From NCBI GenBank assembly GCA_964588555.1, contig CAZPPT010000008.1:1-57379 (forward strand): DNA of 57,379 nucleotides. The letters run 5' to 3'. Each line of letters begins with the position of its first letter. Within the stretch, counting starts at the first letter, position 1. The position numbers and the translations under genes are program-made. This stretch comes from JAGVWJ01 sp964588555. Lineage in GTDB: Archaea; Micrarchaeota; Micrarchaeia; Anstonellales; Bilamarchaeaceae. Positions 52,796 to 57,379 of this stretch are shown piece after piece. The notes under the pieces were generated by a model that was not told the origin of the DNA, did not search any database, and saw nothing but the letters and a program-made list of their open reading frames with translations.

Positions 52796-53173
52796 ATGGA
52801 TGTATATAAGACGTTTAACCGCATTGGGAGATATACAAGTTTGTTAACATTTGTAATTTTATTGCTGAGTTCAGTTGCTTCTGCCCAGGCTCAAAACATA
52901 GGTGTTGTACTAAACACATTATGTACTCAAATACTTGCGTTCCTGGCTGTTGCAATGGTACTTATGATATTACTTGCAGCAGTGGTGTATGCGGTAGGTC
53001 AGGTTATGGGTGCTGAAACACGTGCACGTGCGACAGTATGGGCAACAGCTATGTTTACTGGTGCGATTATGGCAGCAGTTATATACGTTATAACCCCGTT
53101 TGTAATAAATACATTAACTGGTGGTGTAGGCGGCAGAAACGTATCTGCAGGCGCGTGTCCAGCAGGTGTTTAG
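52796..53173 (+). CDS. VirB2/TrbC-like small membrane (pilin-like) protein 1
   Basis: 125 residues. A long signal peptide ends SSVASAQA-QN. Two membrane helices follow (ILAFLAVAMVLMILLAAVVYAVG and WATAMFTGAIMAAVIYVITPFVI) with a basic loop GAETRARATV between them. This is the layout of VirB2/TrbC pilins and of archaeal CedA1-like proteins. The ATG has AAGGTG seven bases upstream. A T-rich tract follows the stop. Tandem with a paralogue 42 bp downstream. Confidence 0.7.
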   Translation: MDVYKTFNRIGRYTSLLTFVILLLSSVASAQAQNIGVVLNTLCTQILAFLAVAMVLMILLAAVVYAVGQVMGAETRARATVWATAMFTGAIMAAVIYVITPFVINTLTGGVGGRNVSAGACPAGV

Positions 53174-53215
53174 TCTAAATATTTTTTTATTTTCTTTATT
53201 TTATATGTGATCTTC

Positions 53216-53626
53216 ATGAAAACATACGAAATTATCTCAAAATTGTTCTCCGTTCGGAGATATTTCTTTATTCTTATTGCTTTAACGAGCATATTATTTG
53301 CTCAGGATATCGGACAAAACTTTAGAAACGCATTTGGCGGTTTGTGCTATGCGTCATTAAGTATTTTGGGCGTAGGCGCAATCCTCCTTATCGTACTAGC
53401 AGCAATCGTCTATGCAATTGGGCAGATGCTTGGTGCTGAAACAAGGGCACGTGCGACAGTATGGGCAACAGCTATGTTTACTGGTGCTATTATCGCAGCA
53501 ATCATCTTCTTAGTCGTTCCGTACTTGATCTCAATCATCATGACAGGCCAGGCAAACCCGGACTGGGTACGAAACTGCTGTGTTGAAAACCCGACTGCAG
53601 ATTGCGCAAATTTAACAACACCTTAA
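53216..53626 (+). CDS. VirB2/TrbC-like small membrane (pilin-like) protein 2
   Basis: 136 residues from the ATG at 53216, preceded by GTGATC. The signal ends ILFAQ, followed by two membrane helices with the same GAETRARATVWATAMFTGAI block as its neighbour. A 41-base stretch is identical in DNA between the two genes (53024-53064 and 53447-53487), while the flanks differ, which suggests gene conversion or strong constraint. The C-terminus differs, carrying CC and a further Cys (NCCVENPTADC), so it may be disulfide-linked. Confidence 0.7.
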   Translation: MKTYEIISKLFSVRRYFFILIALTSILFAQDIGQNFRNAFGGLCYASLSILGVGAILLIVLAAIVYAIGQMLGAETRARATVWATAMFTGAIIAAIIFLVVPYLISIIMTGQANPDWVRNCCVENPTADCANLTTP

Positions 53627-53637
53627 TTTTTTATTTT

Positions 53638-53772
53638 CTTCTTTCGGAAGAATTCAGCTTAGGAAAAGCTGCAGAATACGCAGAAATGACAAGCTGGGAA
53701 TTCCTGCAATTACTTAGACAGCAAAAAATACCACTACGCTTAAGTATAAACGAGGTACTCGAAAGCCGTTGA
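53638..53772 (+). pseudogene. UPF0175-family antitoxin remnant
   Basis: The frame reads SEEFSLGKAAEYAEMTSWEF then LQLLRQQKIPLRLSINEVLESR and stops at 53770-53772. This is the C-terminal half of UPF0175 proteins (SLGKAAExAGxxxxEFxxxLxxxxIPL). Upstream of about 53641 there is only T-rich DNA belonging to the end of the pilin-like gene, so the start and first half are gone. The toxin usually found beside UPF0175 genes (a PIN-like DUF3368 protein) is absent. Confidence 0.7.
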
Positions 53773-53797
53773 AGATCTTAAGTAAACTCCCAAACGA

Positions 53798-53846
53798 TAG
53801 CCAACAATGTTGGCTATACGCGCACCGCTTTTTTTCTTAGGTGCGC
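53798..53846. other. Two adjacent inverted repeats
   Basis: TAGCCAACA-A-TGTTGGCTA at 53798-53816 is a perfect 19-bp palindrome. It is followed after three bases by GCGCACC and GGTGCGC (53820-53846) around a T-rich 13-base loop. They lie between the antitoxin remnant and the promoter of the DsbA-like gene (TATATATTTAAATAG near 53858-53872). They could be a terminator followed by an operator or the footprint of the lost toxin-antitoxin unit. Confidence 0.5.
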
Positions 53847-53934
53847 TGTATTTGGGTATATATTTAAATAGATAGCGAATAAAGTAAGTATTAACGTCGA
53901 CAATTGACGCTAATTTATTGTAGAGGTGGTTTAA

Positions 53935-54765
53935 TTGGCAGAAGGAGAAACGGTTACGATGAGTAAGTCATCAATATATCTAGGAATTATTGCAATCCTT
54001 GCGATTGGTTTTATCATATCAGTATATACCCATGGGTTTAGCGACTGGGGGTTTAACAAAATACCAACACAACAGACAAACCCAACAGGCAACAACCCAA
54101 CTGGAAATAATCCAACGCCCCAGCAACCGACACCAAATCCAGGAGGTGCCGTAATACCAATAAAATCGCTTATTGAAGCAAGCCCGGGTGTCATCGATAC
54201 TGACCCAAAACTGGGAAGCGATGATGCTCCCATTGTTATGGTTGAGTTTTCAGACTTCCAGTGTCCGTTCTGTAAGCGATACTATGAAGATTCATATAAA
54301 CAGTTAAAGAGCGAGTATGTCGATACGGGAAAAGTGCAGTTAGTATTTCGCGATTTTCCCCTTACCATACACGAAAATGCCAAAAGTGCGGCAATTGCAG
54401 CAGAATGCGCACAAGAACAAGGAAAGTGGGAAACAATGCACGACATGCTTTTTGAGAAACAGGTTGAATGGGAAAACGTCGGCGCATCCAAATTTAAGGA
54501 ATACGCACAAACGCTTGGCCTGGACACGGAGCAGTTTAACAGCTGCCTTGACAGTGCGAAGTACGGCCAGGAAGTGGGTGCTGACTTTAATGCAGGAATT
54601 GCCGCAGGCGTTCAGGGAACACCGACTTTCTTTATTGGGTCGCGTGACGGAAACGCAAATAAGATCGTAGGCGCCTGTCCGTTTAGCACATTCCAGCAGG
54701 CAATTAGTGCAGAAGAACAAGGAAAACAGTGGAGCGTATCAAACTGCCAGCTCTTTAGCAACTGA
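53935..54765 (+). CDS. Membrane-anchored DsbA-like thioredoxin
   Basis: 276 residues from a TTG start supported by GAGGTGGT; an ATG at 53959 is the alternative. One N-terminal membrane helix (YLGIIAILAIGFIISVYTHG), a Pro/Asn/Thr/Gln-rich linker (PTGNNPTGNNPTPQQP), then a DSBA-type thioredoxin fold: MVEFSDFQCPFCKRYYE with the CPFC active site, helical insert, and GVQGTPTFFIG with the cis-Pro. Acts outside the membrane on disulfides of exported proteins. Likely clients in this window are the Cys-repeat protein and the second pilin-like protein (inference). Confidence 0.9.
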   Translation: MAEGETVTMSKSSIYLGIIAILAIGFIISVYTHGFSDWGFNKIPTQQTNPTGNNPTGNNPTPQQPTPNPGGAVIPIKSLIEASPGVIDTDPKLGSDDAPIVMVEFSDFQCPFCKRYYEDSYKQLKSEYVDTGKVQLVFRDFPLTIHENAKSAAIAAECAQEQGKWETMHDMLFEKQVEWENVGASKFKEYAQTLGLDTEQFNSCLDSAKYGQEVGADFNAGIAAGVQGTPTFFIGSRDGNANKIVGACPFSTFQQAISAEEQGKQWSVSNCQLFSN

Positions 54766-54796
54766 TTTTCCCTTTTTTTTCTTCTTTTTATTTTCG
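54766..54796 (+). terminator. T-rich terminator after the DsbA-like gene
   Basis: TTTTCCC, a run of eight T, CTTCTTTTTATTTTC: the common archaeal poly-T signal immediately after the stop codon. Confidence 0.55.
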
Positions 54797-54831
54797 ATTT
54801 ATTTAAATACCTTATTATTGTTGTATAGAGC

Positions 54832-55119
54832 ATGGAAAAGATCGTTTTTATTGGCGGAGTGTTTTTGTTTTTGATTGTTGCCCTCAACAGCATCGGGTCT
54901 GTCCCCGTTGGCACCGTGACCATAGTCACGGAACCTGCGGATGCACTCATCATAATTGACGACCTCCCCCGGGATTTCAGCCCGATGGAAGCGTCAATGT
55001 CTGCAGGGAAGCATACAATTTTAGTGGCAAAATTCGGGTATGAAACATACCAGGGCACCTTTACCCTTACTGAAGGCGAAAAACGAACCGTGAAGATCAC
55101 GCTTGAAGAAGCTAATTAA
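54832..55119 (+). CDS. Short membrane-anchored PEGA-domain protein
   Basis: 95 residues. An N-terminal membrane helix (IVFIGGVFLFLIVALNSIG) is followed by one PEGA domain: GTVTIVTEPADALIIIDD, then SMSAGKHTILVAKFGYETYQ and a closing strand RTVKITLEE. PEGA domains are common on cell-surface proteins. A TTTAAATA box lies about 25 bp upstream (leaderless). The last 8 bp overlap the end of the convergent nuclease gene. Confidence 0.85.
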   Translation: MEKIVFIGGVFLFLIVALNSIGSVPVGTVTIVTEPADALIIIDDLPRDFSPMEASMSAGKHTILVAKFGYETYQGTFTLTEGEKRTVKITLEEAN

Positions 55120-55804
55120 TCCCGTCATCTTCGGGCACGTACATCGCTTCGATAGTATTCTTTATTATTTTTGCCCTTTTTGGGCCGAGTCCGGGGACCC
55201 CCTTGAGATCTTGTTCAGTTGCAGCAAGGAGATTTTTAATAGTCCCAAAATGCATAAGGAGCTGTTTTGCCTTTTTGGGCCCTATTGAGGGAAACGACTC
55301 AATAACCGCTCGCTGCGCCTGGGCAAGGGTAAATGTCCGTTTTCTCGCATAGATACGGAGCGGTTGGCGCTTTACAAGCTGTTCGTGCTTTGCAACCGAA
55401 TATATAATTTCCGCAGTTTTCTCCTTGCTGCGGGTGAAGAAAAGCGCTGCGCCAAAATCAGTAATGAGTGTTACATATGCACCAAGAAGAGACGCTTTAT
55501 TAAGGCGCTGGACATTCGATTCACCTTCAACGATAATAATAACCCGCTCGTAATTTTCGACAAGTACCGGAAGCTGTGAAAAGAGCCTGCCGTCGATCAC
55601 ACTTGCCTCAAAATCGTCACGAGTCTTTCGTTCAATAATGCAACGGGCAGAACAAATAAAATCGCCAATAACCAACTGGCTTCGCTCGACCGTTGCACCA
55701 TGCACGCGGAGAAGCTCGTCAAAGTAGAGGTCCTCGCGGTGATCGATGATGATCTTTGCCCGCTCTGGCATGGGTGCTTCAAGGAATTGCTGCGGGTCCT
55801 GCAT
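55112..55804 (-). CDS. ERCC4/XPF-type structure-specific nuclease
   Basis: 230 residues. The nuclease domain has the acidic start IIIDHREDLYFDELL, GDFICSARCIIERKTRDDF (the ERKxxxDF catalytic motif) and the following DGRLFSQLPVL. The last 70 residues contain two helix-hairpin-helix units (SFPSIGPKKAKQLLMHFG and GVPGLGPKRAKIIKNTIE). Acts on forked or flapped DNA in repair. It lacks the Hef helicase part, so it is the short archaeal form. Start at 55804 is supported by a nearby TATA-like box; an ATG at 55771 is possible. Confidence 0.92.
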   Translation of the reverse strand: MQDPQQFLEAPMPERAKIIIDHREDLYFDELLRVHGATVERSQLVIGDFICSARCIIERKTRDDFEASVIDGRLFSQLPVLVENYERVIIIVEGESNVQRLNKASLLGAYVTLITDFGAALFFTRSKEKTAEIIYSVAKHEQLVKRQPLRIYARKRTFTLAQAQRAVIESFPSIGPKKAKQLLMHFGTIKNLLAATEQDLKGVPGLGPKRAKIIKNTIEAMYVPEDDGIN

Positions 55805-55903
55805 GACTGTATTAGTGAGTTTAGGGTTAAAAACACGTAGGCGCTAGGTTTTTATATTGCGTTATGTATAAGAAAAACTATAGCAAAAGCAGTAACAATT
55901 GAA

Positions 55904-56074
55904 ATGATTCATGAGGACTTAGAGACATTAAAACGTGATTTCGCAGAATTAAAAGCGCTTTTTCTAGAACCAAAACTAAAAAAAGAGATAATTGAAAAAG
56001 TAAAGGAAGCAAGAAAAAGAATGGAAACCAGCTACTTACCAAATGATGAAATAAAAAAAGAATTTGGTGTCTAA
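55904..56074 (+). CDS. RelB-like antitoxin, possibly truncated
   Basis: 56 residues, reading MIHEDLETLKRDFAELKALF and ending ETSYLPNDEIKKEFGV. Such short helical proteins precede RelE toxins. The frame is open further upstream (KTIAKAVTIE) to an ATA at about 55868, suggesting that the original ATG there was lost. A TTTTTATATTG box lies at 55849-55859. The partner toxin directly downstream is broken. Confidence 0.55.
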   Translation: MIHEDLETLKRDFAELKALFLEPKLKKEIIEKVKEARKRMETSYLPNDEIKKEFGV

Positions 56075-56332
56075 TTTCCTTACGAGATAAGATGGGGTGT
56101 AAAAGCAAGAGACTTTTTAAGAACAATCAGCCGTGAAGACGCACAACGAATTATAAAAAAGATTAACAACATTGTAGATTTTCCAGAGCATTAGGTGGAT
56201 GAATTAGTAGAGTTAAAGTCATACAAGCTACGGGCAGGAGATTATCGCATTATCCTTGATCTTGATAAGAAAAATAAAATAATCTCTATCATTACAATAG
56301 GCCATAGGAAGAATGTTTATTATCGATTATAA
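56075..56332 (+). pseudogene. RelE/ParE-type toxin with internal stop and no start codon
   Basis: Immediately after the antitoxin TAA, in the same frame, the sequence reads FPYEIRWGVKARDFLRTISR, continues with EDAQRIIKKINNIVDFPEH, meets a TAG at 56192-56194, and goes on VDELVELKSYKLRAGDYRII then LDLDKKNKIISIITIGHRKN to a TAA at 56330-56332. The conserved LRAGDYRIIL and IGHRKNVY blocks identify RelE. No ATG, GTG or TTG begins the frame. Decay is the simplest view; a TAG recoding would still need a start. The rest of the gap to 56524 is AT-rich with no gene that I can support. Confidence 0.75.
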
Positions 56333-56524
56333 CTCTTTTTTGAGATGGCTAATTTGGAACACGATAGTAAACTTTGCAACATCAATTGATATAACGACCA
56401 AATTCATCCAAATCAATGGGCTCAATCAAAGAAAGGTAGAGATAAATAAGATAAAAGAAATGTACATAGCGCGAAATAACAAAGAAAAAAATATGCGACC
56501 CAATGGATAAGTCAAAATGATGAC

Positions 56525-57379
56525 CTATGCATCATGATACAGGTAATACTCCCACGGGTGCGGCCTTAGCCGAATTGGATCGATCTCCTTTGTACGCTTA
56601 TAATCGATCCACGTTTCAACGACGTCCTTTGTAAACACGTCCCCCTCAAGGAGGAATGCATGGTCTGACTCAAGCTCCAGAAGCGCCTCGTCAAGCGAAC
56701 CGGGGAGCTTCCTTATTTTTGCGGCGCGCTCCGGTGGCAAATGATAGAGGTTCTCGCTCATTGATTCACCCGGATCGATCTTGTGCTTAATACCGTCAAG
56801 GCCGGCCATAAGCATTGCCGCAAACCCAATATACGGGTTTGCACTTGGGTCAGGAGGGCGGTATTCGACACGTTTTGCCGCAGTATTGTCAGCATCAGTG
56901 AGTGGAATTCTTACTGCAGCACTTCGATTGGCAAGGCTATATACTAAGTTTACCGGTGCCTCAAAACCAGGCACAAGGCGCTTATATGAATTGGTCGTAG
57001 GGGACAGTAGAGCCGCAAGGGCGCGTGCATGTTTTAGTAGGCCGCCGACATAATAAAGCGCGGCCTCGCTCAGGCCGCCATACTCATCACCTGCAAAAAG
57101 GTTTTTGCCACCCTTCCAGATGCTCTGGTGGCAGTGCATACCTGACCCGTTGTCATTAAAGAGCGGCTTTGGCATAAACGTCGCAACCTTGCCACGCCGT
57201 CTTGCGACATTCTTCACAAGGTACTTATAGAGCATCATGTGGTCGGCTGATTTCCTAAGCGAATCAAAACAGAAATTGATCTCACACTGGCCGGCTGTCG
57301 CAACCTCGTGGTGGTGCCGCTCGATTTGTATGCCGCACTTGATCATAAGCTGAACCATCTCAGTCCGAATGTCATGAAC
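56525..57379 (-). CDS. glnA: Glutamine synthetase type I, C-terminal part
   Basis: 285 codons are visible; the N-terminal part lies beyond the right edge. Joins ammonia to glutamate with ATP. Metal and substrate motifs seen are IERHHHEVATAGQCEI, NGSGMHCHQSIWKGGKNLF, TTNSYKRLVPGFEAPVN and RIPLTDADNTAAKRVEYRPPD. The segment MSENLYHLPPERAAKIRKLP contains the tyrosine that is adenylylated in some bacteria, although archaeal enzymes are normally not controlled that way. The gene fits the nitrogen-assimilation theme with GDH and carAB. Confidence 0.96.
   Translation of the reverse strand, partial: VHDIRTEMVQLMIKCGIQIERHHHEVATAGQCEINFCFDSLRKSADHMMLYKYLVKNVARRRGKVATFMPKPLFNDNGSGMHCHQSIWKGGKNLFAGDEYGGLSEAALYYVGGLLKHARALAALLSPTTNSYKRLVPGFEAPVNLVYSLANRSAAVRIPLTDADNTAAKRVEYRPPDPSANPYIGFAAMLMAGLDGIKHKIDPGESMSENLYHLPPERAAKIRKLPGSLDEALLELESDHAFLLEGDVFTKDVVETWIDYKRTKEIDPIRLRPHPWEYYLYHDA

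Noticed and set aside
56333..56524. Plus-strand frame ending near 56510 as a separate gene
   Set aside because: It starts inside the RelE remnant, is AT-rich and lysine/asparagine-rich, and lacks any motif or promoter.

Overview
The window is archaeal. It encodes EF-1A, aIF1A, the aIF2 beta subunit, ribosomal protein L10e (L16 family), a RIO1 kinase, an archaeal-style ArgRS, a type IA topoisomerase with C-terminal zinc ribbons and an ERCC4-type nuclease. Many genes carry a TATA-like box 23-30 bp before the start codon, implying leaderless mRNA; others have GGTGATC-type ribosome binding sites, the complement of an archaeal 16S 3' end. No tRNA or rRNA gene is visible. The mix of small membrane proteins, Cys-rich surface proteins and VirB2-like pilin-like proteins, together with nitrogen, pyrimidine and purine genes, suggests a DPANN-type lineage (Micrarchaeota or Diapherotrites-like). 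That placement is inference, not shown.

Layout. 0-11 kb: lipoprotein, VapBC with an operator, topA, a helical protein ending in a decayed RelA/SpoT HD-like segment, pgk, a CorA-like channel, a ParB-fold protein and a HEAT-like protein. A 55-bp palindromic element occurs identically at 1-55 and 11215-11269. 11-26 kb, mostly minus strand: carA, an atypical carbamoyltransferase and carB; a RelA/SpoT-type (p)ppGpp synthetase homologue; an RnfD/NqrB-like membrane protein; a TPR protein with a beta-rich tail; glutamate dehydrogenase; a FAD-Rieske oxidoreductase; an aquaporin. 26-35 kb: a GH114 lipoprotein, L10e, then an accessory block in which a divergent pair (tandem-ACT regulator / Lrp-AsnC regulator) occurs twice, interleaved with five methyltransferase-like genes, one of them frameshifted. 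35-44 kb: HTH proteins, a Cys-repeat surface protein, a likely structured RNA, EF-1A, a decayed retropepsin, S-adenosylhomocysteine hydrolase and an HExxH metallopeptidase. 44-57 kb: a PurS-PurL fusion, CsaA, argS, rio1, aIF1A, aIF2 beta, a GT-C-like membrane protein, two tandem VirB2/TrbC-like proteins, a DsbA-like thioredoxin, a PEGA protein, the ERCC4 nuclease, remnants of several toxin-antitoxin modules, and the 3' part of glnA running off the window.

How the genes may work together. carAB, the carbamoyltransferase, GDH, GlnA and the two ACT/Lrp pairs form a nitrogen and amino-acid theme, and the RelA-like synthetase could report starvation. The methyltransferase-like genes would produce SAH, which AhcY 6-13 kb away can remove. 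The DsbA-like protein is a plausible disulfide source for the 28-cysteine surface protein. The best candidates for an undescribed system are the duplicated ACT/Lrp/methyltransferase block (27.7-35.0 kb) and the archaeal RelA-like synthetase with a separate HD-like protein.
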